A stretch of 62,792 nucleotides of DNA from Sulfuritalea hydrogenivorans sk43H (GTDB lineage: Bacteria > Pseudomonadota > Gammaproteobacteria > Burkholderiales > Rhodocyclaceae). The stretch is from contig CAMBRI010000002.1 of the NCBI GenBank assembly GCA_945870205.1, positions 1 through 62,792 on the forward strand, in the 5' to 3' direction. Below the pieces are notes generated by a model that saw nothing but the letters and a program-made list of their open reading frames with translations, ran no database searches and had not been told where the DNA came from. Of this stretch, positions 46,422 through 56,343 are shown piece after piece; position 1 is the stretch's first letter, and the number at the start of each line of letters is the position of its first letter. The position numbers and the translations under genes were made by a program.

Positions 46422-48407
46422 CTACTTGAAGCCGATGATGGCCTGATCCACCGCCAGGCTTTCACCCGGGGTGGCCAGCAGTTTTTCCACCACGCAGTCG
46501 CGCTCGGCCTTGAGCACGTTTTCCATCTTCATGGCTTCGATCTTGGCCAGGATCTCACCGGCTTTGACCTCCTGCCCCACGCTGACGGCGATCTGCGTCA
46601 GCAGCCCGGGCATCGGCGAGAGCAGGAACCTCGACATGTCGGGCGCCGCCTTGATCGGCATCAGCGCGCGCAGTTCGGCGGTACGCGCCGACATCACCTG
46701 CATGTCGGCCTGCACGCCCCAATGGAACAACCTATAGACCAGTCCGCGTCGCTCAACCTGCATGCAGATCGGCTGGCCGTTGAGCGTGCCCACGTACAAC
46801 GGGTCGCCGAATTGCCAGTGGGAACGCAGTTCATAGACTTCACCGGCAAAGCTCACATTCCAGCCTCCTTCCGCCGGCAGCACCTTTGTCTGATGCTGGC
46901 CGGTCGCGAGCAGTACGACAAAATCCTCGCCCGGCGTGAACTCATGCCCCGGCATCTGGCCGGAGATGGTCGCGTTGCGCGCCAGATACTGGCGATGAAT
47001 CGCCGCGGCGACTGCCACGAGCATCGCCGGGTCGGCATGCGGCACGTCGGCCGCATTGAAACCCTTGGGGTATTGCTCGGCGATCAGGCCGGTGTTGAAG
47101 TCTCCGGACAGGAAGCGCGGGTTCTGCATCAGCGCCGCCTGGAAGGCGATGTTGGACGCCACGCCGCGAATGACGAACTGGTTCAATGCATCGCGCATAC
47201 GCGCGATCGCCTGGTCGCGCGTCGCCGCATGCACGATCAGCTTGGCGATCATCGAGTCGTAGAACATCGAAATCTCGCCACCTTCATAGACGCCGGTATC
47301 GACGCGCACGCCGTGCACCTCGGGTGGTGGCAGGTACTTCACCAGACGACCGGTCGAAGGCAGGAAACCGCGGAACGGGTCTTCGGCATTGATGCGACAT
47401 TCCATCGCCCAGCCGTCGAGCTTGACCTGTGCCTGAGTGAAGGGCAACTTCTCGCCCGCCGCCACGCGGATCATCAACTCCACCAGATCGACGCCGGTGA
47501 TCAATTCGGTCACCGGGTGTTCGACCTGCAGGCGGGTGTTCATTTCCAGAAAGTAGAAGCTCTTGTCCTTGCCGACGACGAACTCGACGGTGCCGGCGCT
47601 CTCGTAATTCACCGCCTTGGCCAGCGCCACGGCCTGTTCGCCCATGGCGCGACGGGTAACCGGATCGATGAAGGAAGACGGCGCCTCCTCGATCACCTTC
47701 TGATGGCGACGCTGCAGGGAGCACTCGCGCTCGTGCAGGTAGATCGTGTTGCCGTGGGCATCGCCGATCAGCTGGATCTCGATGTGGCGTGGCTCCTCGA
47801 CGAATTTCTCGACAAAGATTCGGTCGTCGCCAAAGGCATTCTTTGCCTCGGTCTTGCAGGCGGCAAAACCTTCGCTGGCCTCCTTGTCGTTGTAGGCCAC
47901 GCGCAAGCCCTTGCCGCCGCCGCCGGCAGAGGCCTTGATCATCACCGGATAGCCAATGCCTTTGGCGATGTCCACCGCCTGCTCGGGCGTGTCGATCGCG
48001 GCGTTATGGCCGGGGATGGTATTGACCTTGGCTTCAATCGCCAACTTCTTCGAGGCAATCTTGTCGCCCATGGCCGCCATCGAGTAGTGCTTGGGGCCGA
48101 TGAAGATGACGCCACTCTCTTCCAGTCGTCGCGAGAACTCCGGGTTCTCCGAGAGGAAGCCGTAGCCCGGATGCACCGCCTCGGCGCCGGTCTCTTTGCA
48201 GGCAGCAATGATCTTGTCGATCGACAGATAGGATTCCTTCGAGGCCGGCGGGCCGATGCAGACCGACTCGTCGGCCATGCTCACGTGCATGGCGTCCTTG
48301 TCTGCCTCGGAATACACGGCGACGGTGGCAATGCCCATCTTGCGGGCGGTCTTGATGACGCGACATGCGATCTCGCCGCGATTGGCAATCAGTATTTTCT
48401 TGAACAT
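46422..48407 (-). CDS. pccA: Propionyl-CoA carboxylase, biotin-carrying alpha subunit
   Basis: A protein of 661 residues combining biotin carboxylase (MFKKILIANRGEIACRVI, the ATP loop KASAGGGGKGLRV, catalytic EMNTRLQVEHPVTE), a BT linker domain, and a C-terminal biotin carrier with the biotinylated Lys627 in EAMKMEN. With the beta subunit it carboxylates propionyl-CoA to methylmalonyl-CoA using bicarbonate and ATP. Context with the mutase and meaB favours propionyl-CoA over other acyl-CoAs. It starts 19 bases after the pccB stop. Confidence 0.93.
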   Translation of the reverse strand: MFKKILIANRGEIACRVIKTARKMGIATVAVYSEADKDAMHVSMADESVCIGPPASKESYLSIDKIIAACKETGAEAVHPGYGFLSENPEFSRRLEESGVIFIGPKHYSMAAMGDKIASKKLAIEAKVNTIPGHNAAIDTPEQAVDIAKGIGYPVMIKASAGGGGKGLRVAYNDKEASEGFAACKTEAKNAFGDDRIFVEKFVEEPRHIEIQLIGDAHGNTIYLHERECSLQRRHQKVIEEAPSSFIDPVTRRAMGEQAVALAKAVNYESAGTVEFVVGKDKSFYFLEMNTRLQVEHPVTELITGVDLVELMIRVAAGEKLPFTQAQVKLDGWAMECRINAEDPFRGFLPSTGRLVKYLPPPEVHGVRVDTGVYEGGEISMFYDSMIAKLIVHAATRDQAIARMRDALNQFVIRGVASNIAFQAALMQNPRFLSGDFNTGLIAEQYPKGFNAADVPHADPAMLVAVAAAIHRQYLARNATISGQMPGHEFTPGEDFVVLLATGQHQTKVLPAEGGWNVSFAGEVYELRSHWQFGDPLYVGTLNGQPICMQVERRGLVYRLFHWGVQADMQVMSARTAELRALMPIKAAPDMSRFLLSPMPGLLTQIAVSVGQEVKAGEILAKIEAMKMENVLKAERDCVVEKLLATPGESLAVDQAIIGFK

Positions 48408-48425
48408 GTATTTTCTCCCCAGCGC

Positions 48426-49958
48426 TTACAGCGGAATGTTCCCGTGCTTGCGCCAGGGATTCTTGATATCCTTGCCGCGCAACATGGCCAGACTGCGACA
48501 GACGCGCTTGCGGGTTTCATTGGGCATGATCACATCATCAATGAAGCCGCGCGCTCCCGCGACGAAGGGGTTGGCGAACTTGGCCTTGTACTCGGCTTCA
48601 CGTTCCTTCACCTTTACGGGATCGTTCTTCTCTTCGCGGAAAATGATCTCCACCGCGCCCTTTGGCCCCATCACGGCGATTTCCGCGGAGGGCCAGGCGA
48701 AGTTAACATCGCCGCGCAAGTGCTTGGATGCCATGACGTCGTAGGCGCCGCCGTAGGCCTTGCGCGTGATCAGGGTGACTTTCGGCACCGTGCATTCGGC
48801 ATAGGCATAAAGCAGTTTGGCGCCGTGCTTGATGATGCCGCCGTATTCCTGCGCGGTGCCCGGCATGAAGCCCGGCACATCGACCAAAGTGATGATCGGG
48901 ATGTTGAAGGCATCGCAAAAGCGCACGAAGCGGCCGGCCTTGATCGAGGACTTGATGTCCAGGCAGCCGGCCAGCACCATCGGCTGGTTGGCGACGATGC
49001 CCACCGTCTGGCCTTCCATGCGGGCAAAGCCGATCAGGATGTTCTTGGCATGGTCGGGCTGGATCTCGAAGAAGTCGGTGTCATCCACCATCTTCAGGAT
49101 CAGCTCCTTCATGTCGTAAGCCTTGTTGGCGTTATCCGGCACCAGCGTGTCGAGCGAGAAATCGAGGCGATCAGCCGGATCGAAGGTCTGCCGAACCGGC
49201 GGCTTCTCCTTGTTGTTGAGCGGCAGGTAATTGAAGAAGCGGCGCAACATCAGCAGCGCATCGACATCGTTCTCGAGCGCCAGGTCCGCCACGCCTGACT
49301 TGCTGGAATGCGTCACCGCACCACCGAGTTCCTCGGCCGTGACTTCCTCGTGGGTCACCGTCTTCACCACCTCGGGGCCGGTGACGAACATGTAGGACGA
49401 ATCCTTGACCATGAAAATGAAGTCTGTCATTGCCGGGCTATACACCGCGCCGCCCGCGCAGGGCCCCATGATCATCGAGATCTGCGGGATCACGCCCGAT
49501 GCCATGACGTTGCGCTGGAATACGTCAGCGTAACCGCCGAGCGCGGCAACACCCTCCTGAATGCGCGCGCCACCGGAGTCGTTGAGGCCGATCACCGGAC
49601 AGCCGACTTTCAGTGCGTGATCCATGATCTTGCAGATCTTCTCGGCGTGGGCTTCAGACAGCGCACCGCCGAACACCGTGAAATCCTGGGAGAAGACGAA
49701 CACCATGCGGCCGTTGATGGTGCCGTATCCCGTCACCACGCCGTCGCCCGGAATGTGGCTCTCGCCCATGCCGAAGTCGACACAGCGATGTTCCTTGAAC
49801 ATGTCCCATTCTTCGAAGGTGCCATCGTCGAGCAACATCTCGATGCGCTCGCGCGCCGTCAGCTTGCCTTTGCCGTGCTGCGCGTCGATGCGCTTCTGGC
49901 CGCCTCCCAGCGCCGCCCGACCGCGCTTTTCGTCCAACTGCTGAATGATGTCGTGCAT
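48426..49958 (-). CDS. pccB: Propionyl-CoA carboxylase, carboxyltransferase beta subunit
   Basis: A carboxyltransferase of 510 residues with two crotonase-like domains. The N half shows [20 protein letters not shown] and [16 protein letters not shown]; the C half shows [20 protein letters not shown] and [16 protein letters not shown]. It is typical of PccB in length and motifs. The ATG at 49958 is chosen for the strong GGAGG upstream. It transfers the carboxyl group from biotin to propionyl-CoA. The MeaB gene lies 23 bases upstream. Confidence 0.94.
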   Translation of the reverse strand: MHDIIQQLDEKRGRAALGGGQKRIDAQHGKGKLTARERIEMLLDDGTFEEWDMFKEHRCVDFGMGESHIPGDGVVTGYGTINGRMVFVFSQDFTVFGGALSEAHAEKICKIMDHALKVGCPVIGLNDSGGARIQEGVAALGGYADVFQRNVMASGVIPQISMIMGPCAGGAVYSPAMTDFIFMVKDSSYMFVTGPEVVKTVTHEEVTAEELGGAVTHSSKSGVADLALENDVDALLMLRRFFNYLPLNNKEKPPVRQTFDPADRLDFSLDTLVPDNANKAYDMKELILKMVDDTDFFEIQPDHAKNILIGFARMEGQTVGIVANQPMVLAGCLDIKSSIKAGRFVRFCDAFNIPIITLVDVPGFMPGTAQEYGGIIKHGAKLLYAYAECTVPKVTLITRKAYGGAYDVMASKHLRGDVNFAWPSAEIAVMGPKGAVEIIFREEKNDPVKVKEREAEYKAKFANPFVAGARGFIDDVIMPNETRKRVCRSLAMLRGKDIKNPWRKHGNIPL

Positions 49959-49981
49959 GGATTTACCTCCGATCAAACAAA

Positions 49982-50995
49982 CTAGAAAATGCGGCTGGCC
50001 AGCCCGAGCAGGCGCTGCGCCGCCGCAGTCGGCGTGGTGCTGCCGGCTTCAACGGAAACTACGAGTTCGGCCATGGCCGTCTTGACGGCGGGATGCTCGC
50101 GAAAGCGGCTGCGCAGCCCGGTATCGATTTGTTGCCACATCCAGGCCTGCGCCTGATGACGCCGCCGCGCTGCAAATTCGCCCGTGGCGAGCAAGGTGCT
50201 CTTGAATTGTTCGATGACCTGCCAGAAATCCGCCAGCCCGTCCCGGCGGGTGGCCGACAGCGTCAGCACCGGCGGATTCCAGTTGGGGGAGGCCGGATGC
50301 AGCATGGACAGCGCCGAGCGCATTTGCGCGGCAGCCAGTTGCGCCGCCGTCGGGTCGATGTCGGCTTTGTTGAACACGACGAGATCGGCAAGTTCCATGA
50401 TCCCCTTCTTGATCGCCTGCAGGTCGTCGCCGGCGTTGGGCAGCATGAGCAGCACGAAGGCATCGGTCATGCCCGCCACCGCAATTTCGCTTTGTCCGAC
50501 GCCCACCGTCTCGACGATGATGATGTCGTAGCCCGCTGCCTCGCACAGCAGCAGCGCTTCGCGCGTGTGCTCGGCAACGCCGCCCAGACTGCCGGACGAG
50601 GGCGACGGCCGAATGAAGGCCTCCGTGCGCTGCGAGAGCAGTTCCATGCGCGTCTTGTCGCCGAGAATCGACCCCCCGTGCACGCTGGACGAGGGGTCTA
50701 CGGCGAGTACCGCGACCCGATGTCCGCCCGCAATCAGGTACATGCCCAGCGCTTCGATGAAGGTCGACTTGCCGACGCCGGGGACGCCCGAGATGCCGAT
50801 GCGCATGGTTCGTCCGGTATGCGGCAATAGTGCGTCGAGAAGCCGTTCCGCCCGCTGTCGATGCTCGGTACGCGTCGACTCGACCAGGGTGATGGCCTTG
50901 GCCAGCGCACGGCGATTGCCGGCCAGAAGGCCATCGACCAGCGCCTTGTCAAGGTCATCCACGCCGGATTGGCCCAGTTCGGGCACGGGATGCAT
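49982..50995 (-). CDS. meaB: Methylmalonyl-CoA mutase-associated G-protein chaperone
   Basis: A GTPase of 337 residues of the MeaB/ArgK family. The P-loop is [17 protein letters not shown], then [20 protein letters not shown], the switch/Walker B region [14 protein letters not shown], and the base-recognition NKAD. It gates loading of adenosylcobalamin onto the mutase and protects it from inactivation. The start at 50995 lies 7 bases after the mutase stop, so the two are coupled; an upstream extension would run into the mutase gene. Confidence 0.94.
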   Translation of the reverse strand: MHPVPELGQSGVDDLDKALVDGLLAGNRRALAKAITLVESTRTEHRQRAERLLDALLPHTGRTMRIGISGVPGVGKSTFIEALGMYLIAGGHRVAVLAVDPSSSVHGGSILGDKTRMELLSQRTEAFIRPSPSSGSLGGVAEHTREALLLCEAAGYDIIIVETVGVGQSEIAVAGMTDAFVLLMLPNAGDDLQAIKKGIMELADLVVFNKADIDPTAAQLAAAQMRSALSMLHPASPNWNPPVLTLSATRRDGLADFWQVIEQFKSTLLATGEFAARRRHQAQAWMWQQIDTGLRSRFREHPAVKTAMAELVVSVEAGSTTPTAAAQRLLGLASRIF

Positions 50996-51002
50996 TCCGT
51001 AT

Positions 51003-53168
51003 TCAGGCGGATGCCGGCAGGTGCGCGGCACGAATCGCCCGCAACACTTCATGGGCGCACTGGGGAATCGGTGTGCCCGGACCAAAGATGCCGGCGGCGC
51101 CGTCCTTGTACAACTGTTCGTAGTCCTGAGCCGGGATTACGCCGCCGACAAAGATCACGATATCGTTGGCGCCCTGCTCGCGCAGCGCCTTGACCAGCGC
51201 CGGCACCAGCGTCTTGTGGCCGGCGGCAAGCGTGGAAACGCCTATGGCGTGAACGTCGTTTTCGATGGCCTGCCGCGCCGCTTCGTCCGGGGTCTGGAAC
51301 AATGGACCAACATCAACGTCGAAGCCGAGGTCGGCGAAAGCCGTGGCGACGACCTTGGCGCCGCGATCATGCCCGTCCTGGCCCAGCTTGGCGATCATGA
51401 TGCGCGGCCGGCGTCCTTCGGCGGCAGCAAAGTTGTCGATGAGGTCGCGGATTTCCTTCATGGTGCCATCGTCGCCAAAAGCTGCACTATAGACGCCAGA
51501 CACGGTCTGCGTGGTGGCGCGATGGCGGCCATACACCGCTTCGAGGGCATCTGAAATTTCGCCGACGGTAGCACGCAGGCGGCTGGCCTTGATCGCCAGA
51601 TCGAGCAGATTGCCGCTCTTGTCCTTTGCTGCGGCTGTGAGGGCAGCAAGGGCGGCCGTCACTGCGGTGCTGTCGCGCGTGGCACGTATCTGCTTCAGGC
51701 GCACAATCTGGCCGTCACGCACGGCGTGGTTGTCGACGTCGAGCGTGTCGATCGCCGCCTCTTCTTTGAGCTTGTATTTGTTCACACCGACGATGACGTC
51801 CTGGCCCGAGTCGATGCGCGCCTGTTTCTGCGCGGCGCAGGTCTCGATCTGCAGCTTGGCCCAGCCGCTTTGCACGGCCTGGGTCATGCCGCCCATCTTG
51901 TCCACGTCTTCGATGATGCGCCAGGCTTCGTCGGCGATGTCCTGGGTCAGCTTTTCCATCATGTAGCTGCCGGCCCAGGGGTCGATCACGCTGGTGATGT
52001 GCGTTTCTTCCTGGATGATGAGCTGGGTGTTGCGCGCGATACGCGAGGAGAACTCGGTTGGCAGTGCGATGGCCTCATCGAGCGAATTGGTGTGCAAGCT
52101 CTGCGTGCCGCCGAACACCGCCGCCATGGCTTCGATGGTGGTACGCACCACGTTGTTGTAGGGGTCCTGCTCGGTCAGTGACCAGCCGGAGGTCTGGCAG
52201 TGGGTGCGCAGCATCAGCGACTTCGGATTCTTGGGCTTGAATTCGTTCATGATGCGCCACCACAAGAGGCGGGCCGCGCGCATCTTGGCGATCTCAAGAT
52301 AGAAGTTCATGCCGATCGCCCAGAAGAAGGACAAGCGGCCGGCGAAGGCATCGACATCCATACCCGAGGCCAGCGCGGTCTTCACGTATTCGCGGCCGTC
52401 GGCCAGCGTGAAGGCCAGTTCCAGCGCCTGCGTCGCGCCGGCTTCCTGCATGTGGTAGCCGGAGATCGAGATCGAGTTGAACTTCGGCATGTGCTGCGCC
52501 GTGTAGCCGATGATGTCGGCAATGATGCGCATCGAGGGTTCGGGCGGGTAGATGTAGGTGTTGCGAACCATGAATTCCTTGAGGATATCGTTCTGGATCG
52601 TGCCCGAGAGTTGCTCCTGCGCCACACCCTGCTCTTCGGCCGCCACCACGTAGCCGGCCAGGATGGGCAGCACCGCGCCGTTCATGGTCATCGACACAGA
52701 GACCTTGTCCAGCGGGATACCGTCGAACAGGATCTTCATGTCCTCGACCGAATCGATCGCCACGCCGGCCTTGCCCACGTCGCCCGTCACGCGTGGATGG
52801 TCCGAGTCGTAGCCACGATGCGTGGCCAGGTCGAAAGCTACCGAAACGCCCTGACCGCCGGCGGCCAGCGCCTGCCGGTAAAAAGCGTTGGAAGCCTCGG
52901 CGGTCGAGAATCCTGCGTACTGGCGGATGGTCCACGGCCGCACTGCATACATGGTGGCCTGCGGCCCGCGCAGGAAGGGCGCGAAGCCCGGCAGGGTATC
53001 TGCGTAGGGCAGGCCCTCGACATCTGCCTTGGTATAGAGCGGCTTGACGGTCAGACCCTCGGGCGTAACCCAGTTCAGTTTCGATACATCGCCGCCAGGC
53101 GCCGACTTTGCAGCTGCCTTGGTCCAGGCCTCGATCGAGGGAATGCTGACTTCCGGTGCCTTGCTCAT
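51003..53168 (-). CDS. scpA: Methylmalonyl-CoA mutase
   Basis: An adenosylcobalamin enzyme of 721 residues (single-chain, large-subunit type) converting methylmalonyl-CoA to succinyl-CoA. The N-terminal TIM barrel has [19 protein letters not shown] and the substrate region [15 protein letters not shown]. The C-terminal B12 domain has the base-off motif [11 protein letters not shown] (His ligand), GVSTLAAGH and [10 protein letters not shown]. The start [11 protein letters not shown] at 53168 has a GGAAGAG site upstream. It is first in the scpA-meaB-pccB-pccA operon, which feeds propionyl-CoA into the TCA cycle. Confidence 0.95.
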   Translation of the reverse strand: MSKAPEVSIPSIEAWTKAAAKSAPGGDVSKLNWVTPEGLTVKPLYTKADVEGLPYADTLPGFAPFLRGPQATMYAVRPWTIRQYAGFSTAEASNAFYRQALAAGGQGVSVAFDLATHRGYDSDHPRVTGDVGKAGVAIDSVEDMKILFDGIPLDKVSVSMTMNGAVLPILAGYVVAAEEQGVAQEQLSGTIQNDILKEFMVRNTYIYPPEPSMRIIADIIGYTAQHMPKFNSISISGYHMQEAGATQALELAFTLADGREYVKTALASGMDVDAFAGRLSFFWAIGMNFYLEIAKMRAARLLWWRIMNEFKPKNPKSLMLRTHCQTSGWSLTEQDPYNNVVRTTIEAMAAVFGGTQSLHTNSLDEAIALPTEFSSRIARNTQLIIQEETHITSVIDPWAGSYMMEKLTQDIADEAWRIIEDVDKMGGMTQAVQSGWAKLQIETCAAQKQARIDSGQDVIVGVNKYKLKEEAAIDTLDVDNHAVRDGQIVRLKQIRATRDSTAVTAALAALTAAAKDKSGNLLDLAIKASRLRATVGEISDALEAVYGRHRATTQTVSGVYSAAFGDDGTMKEIRDLIDNFAAAEGRRPRIMIAKLGQDGHDRGAKVVATAFADLGFDVDVGPLFQTPDEAARQAIENDVHAIGVSTLAAGHKTLVPALVKALREQGANDIVIFVGGVIPAQDYEQLYKDGAAGIFGPGTPIPQCAHEVLRAIRAAHLPASA

Positions 53169-53231
53169 GTCTCTTCCTTTTCCTAACTTGCATGGTCGCC
53201 AAGACCACCCCAGCGCCACGAAATCGTTACA

Positions 53232-53335
53232 GGCAATTTGAAGGCCCGCCCCCCATTCCCCCCTCACGGGGGGCTACTGATTTGCTCGCTTCGCTCGGCT
53301 ATTGTCAGCCGCTCCGAACAAATTGTTTCACGCTA
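53232..53335 (+). repeat. Dispersed GC-rich repeat, copy 3
   Basis: A 104-base element closely matching 23561-23663: AATTTGAAGGCCCGCC, a CCCCCC-TCAC-GGGGGG hairpin, a TCGCTTCGCTCGG tail and TTTCACGCTA. It lies in the leader of the mutase operon (read on the minus strand) and just upstream of the gntR promoter. Confidence 0.85.
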
Positions 53336-53341
53336 GGGCTC

Positions 53342-53391
53342 TTGACTTCCTGACGAGGACGCATGATACTGCATCCATAATTATGAATGCA
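53342..53391 (+). promoter_or_regulatory. gntR promoter with 22-bp palindrome over the start codon
   Basis: TTGACT (53342-53347) and GATACT (53365-53370) are 17 bases apart, placing the transcription start near 53377, only about six bases before the gntR ATG at 53383. A palindrome at 53370-53391 (10 of 11 pairs match; core CATAATTATG) covers the start site and the ATG. No Shine-Dalgarno is visible. This suggests a near-leaderless message and autoregulation by the GntR protein. Confidence 0.6.
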
Positions 53392-54054
53392 AGACCTTCT
53401 TCACATATTCTTGTTGCCCCTGCCTTGTACGAACAGGTGGCAGAACGCTTGCGCACCCGAATCTACGCTCATGAGCTACCGCCGGGCGGCTGGATCGATG
53501 AGCAAGCGCTTGCTCTGGAATACGGTATCAGCCGCACGCCCCTGCGTGAAGCGCTGAAAGTACTGGCCGCCGAAGGTCTGGTGCTGCTCAAGCCGCGCCG
53601 CGGATGTTACGTGACCCAACTATCGGAACAGGACATAGACGAGGTCTTTCCCGTCATGGCCATGCTCGAGGGCCGGGTCGCCGAAGTCGCCGCGCGTCGC
53701 GCCACCAGCGCCGATCTTGCGCGCCTGGCCGACATTCACGAGGAACTCGAAAAGCATGCCGCGGCCAACAACGCCGACCGCTTCTTTGAAGCCAACCAGC
53801 GCTTCCACGCCGCCTTGCAGGAAATTGCCGGCAATCGATATCTCGCGCAACTGATCGACGATGCGCGCAAGGTGATCAAACTCACCCGCCGCGATTCCCT
53901 GCGACTGGAAGGCCGGCTCAAACAATCTCTCGAAGAGCACCGTGAAATCCTCGACGCCTTGCGCACAAAAGACACCGAGCGGGCAAGGCAGTCCATGCAC
54001 GACCACCTGCTGTCCGGACGTGCCGCCCTGGCACGCCTGGCGACGTCGAGCTGA
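53383..54054 (+). CDS. GntR/FCD-family regulator of the propionate operon
   Basis: A repressor or activator of 223 residues. The N-terminal winged helix contains LYEQVAERLRTRIYAHELPP and LALEYGISRTPLREALKVLA. The C-terminal all-helical FCD domain has histidines in RFHAAL, EEHREIL and MHDHLL consistent with a metal site. It is divergent from the mutase operon, so control of propionyl-CoA catabolism is the likely role; the ligand could be an acyl-CoA or organic acid such as methylcitrate. A palindrome overlaps its own start. Confidence 0.88.
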   Translation: MNARPSSHILVAPALYEQVAERLRTRIYAHELPPGGWIDEQALALEYGISRTPLREALKVLAAEGLVLLKPRRGCYVTQLSEQDIDEVFPVMAMLEGRVAEVAARRATSADLARLADIHEELEKHAAANNADRFFEANQRFHAALQEIAGNRYLAQLIDDARKVIKLTRRDSLRLEGRLKQSLEEHREILDALRTKDTERARQSMHDHLLSGRAALARLATSS

Positions 54055-54139
54055 ACCATTGGCGCTGGCGGAGTCGCTGCCGCCCACAAGCGTAGCTGAA
54101 TATCACCAGCCGGCGGCAATCGGACATCATCCAGCTAGG

Positions 54140-54616
54140 TCACGTGATCGGGAGCGAAGCAATGTCGAATTCGAGTACGGTCCACTCCCCGACATCGGGC
54201 GAACCGAAAGCGTGACGCTTGGAGCTTGTCCCGACAACGCGACAGCCCATGCGTTCGACCAACCAGCGGATGGTCCCGGGACGATCGGCCTCACTGCGCA
54301 CGGTGCGGATGCCACGCGCAAACATTCCTCGGCGCATTGCCAATATCAATTTTTCACCAATTCCACGGCAATGATAAGCGGGATCCACGCAAAAACTGGC
54401 GCCCTCGGCGAGGATCGGCGAATGAAGAATATAGCTACACACGCCGACAACACGATCACCATCGATCGCGACATATGCGTTGTCAATGGCGACTCCCGTT
54501 CGCTCCGGGACAGGTAAATCGGGCGAAGGCGCTACCGGAGCGATGTTCCAATGCGCGAGCAGCTTCATTACCTGCTCGAAGTCCGTCGGCTCCATTTTGC
54601 GAATCTCGATGGCCAT
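54140..54616 (-). CDS. GNAT-family N-acetyltransferase
   Basis: A protein of 158 residues with a GNAT fold. The acetyl-CoA pyrophosphate loop is visible in VDPAYHCRGIGEKLILAMRR (R/Q-x-x-G-x-G/A motif as CRGIGE), preceded by the beta-bulge strand VVGVCSYIL. The start at 54616 (MAIEIRKMEP) follows the PaaK-like gene by 10 bases, so the two are probably cotranscribed. Substrate unknown. Confidence 0.85.
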   Translation of the reverse strand: MAIEIRKMEPTDFEQVMKLLAHWNIAPVAPSPDLPVPERTGVAIDNAYVAIDGDRVVGVCSYILHSPILAEGASFCVDPAYHCRGIGEKLILAMRRGMFARGIRTVRSEADRPGTIRWLVERMGCRVVGTSSKRHAFGSPDVGEWTVLEFDIASLPIT

Positions 54617-54626
54617 GGCGGCAACC

Positions 54627-56009
54627 TCAGGGGGCGGGCTCATCGTCCGCGACAACCAGCGAAACGATATCCTCGAATTTCATGCTGGACGAGCGCGGAA
54701 TTTCTGCAACAGGTGTCAATGTCACAGCAAATGGAAAACCCAGCGCCTCGTGAATCGCCGTGACCATGGCACGCTCTTCGTCCGGGAGCAACACGCGCTC
54801 GGCGACGAAACGCGCTTCGACCGCACCTCGCACATGCTGGACGATCTGCAACTGCTGGATCGGCGCTATGCCGGCGTACCGTATTGCGGGCGTGCTCGGC
54901 CAAAACCGTTGGCCATCGGGCAGCACCAGCATGTTGCGGCTGCGGCCGAGGATACGCGTAAGCACCGGCAACCCTCGGCCGCAGCCGCATGGCGGACCCA
55001 CCTCGGCATAGTCGCCAAGCGCATAACGGAGCAACGGCATTGCGAAATTATGCAGCGTGGTAACGACAACGCGCCCGATTGCACCAGGAGGGCACGGTCT
55101 GCCCCGATCATCAAGGATTTCGATTAGAAGGTGCTCCGATTGCAGATGATAATGTTCATGCCCGGGGCATTGCAGCGCAATGTAGCCGACCTCCTCCGCA
55201 CTGTAAACATCGGCCACGCCCACGCCCCAGGCCTCGCGGCACATCGCGCGCAAATCCTGGGGCAGGGTTTCGCCAAAGGTACGCACTTCTCTCAGGCTGG
55301 GGAGCTTGACACCACCCGTGAGCGATAGCCTCGCCAGCTCGCGCAGGTTGGTAGGATGACTGAGCAGGTAATCGGGGTTGTGCTTCTGCAACCACTCCAG
55401 TTGGCGCGCGAGATCCGTGCGGATGTTAAGAACCGCGCTGGGTCCGGTAACAAACAGGGCATCGGTGGCAGGCCCCCAACCGGAATGTTCGCTATCGTCA
55501 ACGCGACTGCGGATCGCGCACAGCTTGCCGGCAAGGTCGCGGCGGTGCCACAAATGGTCGCGTAAGGTCTGCGCTAACCAGAACATAGTGTCGAGCTGGG
55601 TGCCAAACACTCGTACCGGCTCGCCGGTGGAACCCCCGCTCTTGTGTTCAACCAGCTGCCCATGTCCACGCGGTACCGCCTGCGACATCAGCGCCTCACC
55701 GTGTGTCTGAATGTCTCGGCGGGTAAGCAATGGCAGATGCGCGAATGCCGCGGGGTCTATGTCTTCACCCGGGTCAATACCCGTTGCGCTCAATCGGTCG
55801 CGGTAAAAAGGTACAGAATGCGCGACGTGCGCCAACACTTCCCGTAGCTGACGGAATTGTTTAGATTCAAGCTTCGCAAGCGGCCACCACTGGCTTTGCT
55901 CGAATTGGTACTGCAACGCGAGGAGCTCCGCGCCATTGGTTGAAGGGATGCCAGGCCAGTTGACGCCTGCAATCGCACTTTTCAGTTCGTAGTCGGCTAC
56001 CATCTCCAT
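54627..56009 (-). CDS. PaaK-like adenylate-forming enzyme
   Basis: A protein of 460 residues of the phenylacetate-CoA ligase/CapK group. The AMP-binding P-loop is visible in HKSGGSTGEPVRVFG. Further motifs are VRTFGETLPQDLRAM, DVYSAEEVGYIALQC and PLLRYALGDYAEVGP, and the C-terminal lid begins LTRILGRSRNMLVLPDG. The cysteines in CGCGRGLP are a family feature. It should activate a carboxylic acid with ATP. There is no paa cluster here and the sequence resembles the polysaccharide-linked subgroup, so the acid is unknown. A remnant of a related gene abuts its 5' end in the opposite direction. Confidence 0.85.
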   Translation of the reverse strand: MEMVADYELKSAIAGVNWPGIPSTNGAELLALQYQFEQSQWWPLAKLESKQFRQLREVLAHVAHSVPFYRDRLSATGIDPGEDIDPAAFAHLPLLTRRDIQTHGEALMSQAVPRGHGQLVEHKSGGSTGEPVRVFGTQLDTMFWLAQTLRDHLWHRRDLAGKLCAIRSRVDDSEHSGWGPATDALFVTGPSAVLNIRTDLARQLEWLQKHNPDYLLSHPTNLRELARLSLTGGVKLPSLREVRTFGETLPQDLRAMCREAWGVGVADVYSAEEVGYIALQCPGHEHYHLQSEHLLIEILDDRGRPCPPGAIGRVVVTTLHNFAMPLLRYALGDYAEVGPPCGCGRGLPVLTRILGRSRNMLVLPDGQRFWPSTPAIRYAGIAPIQQLQIVQHVRGAVEARFVAERVLLPDEERAMVTAIHEALGFPFAVTLTPVAEIPRSSSMKFEDIVSLVVADDEPAP

Positions 56010-56020
56010 GTATCAGGCAG

Positions 56021-56278
56021 TATAGCTTTGCCGCACTCAACCGCGTGATGGGGCGCTACCGCAATCTACTGACGCTGCCCGACGGGTCGCAACCCGGGGC
56101 GCTGCTGGGTTACAAGCAGCATCTTTGAAATATTGCGCCACTGGAACTCATGCAAGTGGTGCAGACCAGACTTGAGGAAATCACCCTTCACCTGGTCATG
56201 CCGCGCATGCTGAACGATTCCGAAATGACCGACTTGACCACCTTCATCCACGGCAACCTTGGCCATCCATTTCGCTGA
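56021..56278 (+). pseudogene. Remnant of a second PaaK-like gene (C-terminal lid)
   Basis: In one frame this stretch reads NRVMGRYRNLLTLPDGS, an in-frame TGA, then NIAPLELMQVVQTRLEEITL and LVMPRML, ending GNLGHPFR. It aligns with the C-terminal part of the intact PaaK-like protein on the other strand (RILGRSRNMLVLPDGQ, IAPIQQLQIVQH, ALGFPF). It lacks the N-terminal 75 percent, has no start and has an internal stop. The sequence differs substantially from the neighbour, so it is an old paralogue or a fragment of another gene. Confidence 0.75.
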
Positions 56279-56291
56279 TCCAGCGTTCGCC

Positions 56292-56327
56292 AAAGCAACA
56301 AGGCCCCTCACGGGGCCTTGTTGCTTT
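56292..56327 (-). terminator. Strong hairpin terminator behind the helicase gene
   Basis: A perfect 16-bp stem (AAAGCAACAAGGCCCC) with a 4-base loop lies 17 bases after the helicase stop in the minus direction. The 3' arm ends GTTGCTTT, giving a modest T-rich tail. It would also stop plus-strand transcription from the PaaK remnant. Confidence 0.75.
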
Positions 56328-56343
56328 GCTGCTGCCTCAGCGT

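Noticed and set aside
46722-49298. 858-codon open frame on the plus strand
   Set aside because: Antisense to pccA and pccB, which have complete family motifs; low-complexity His/Asp/Gln-rich shadow.
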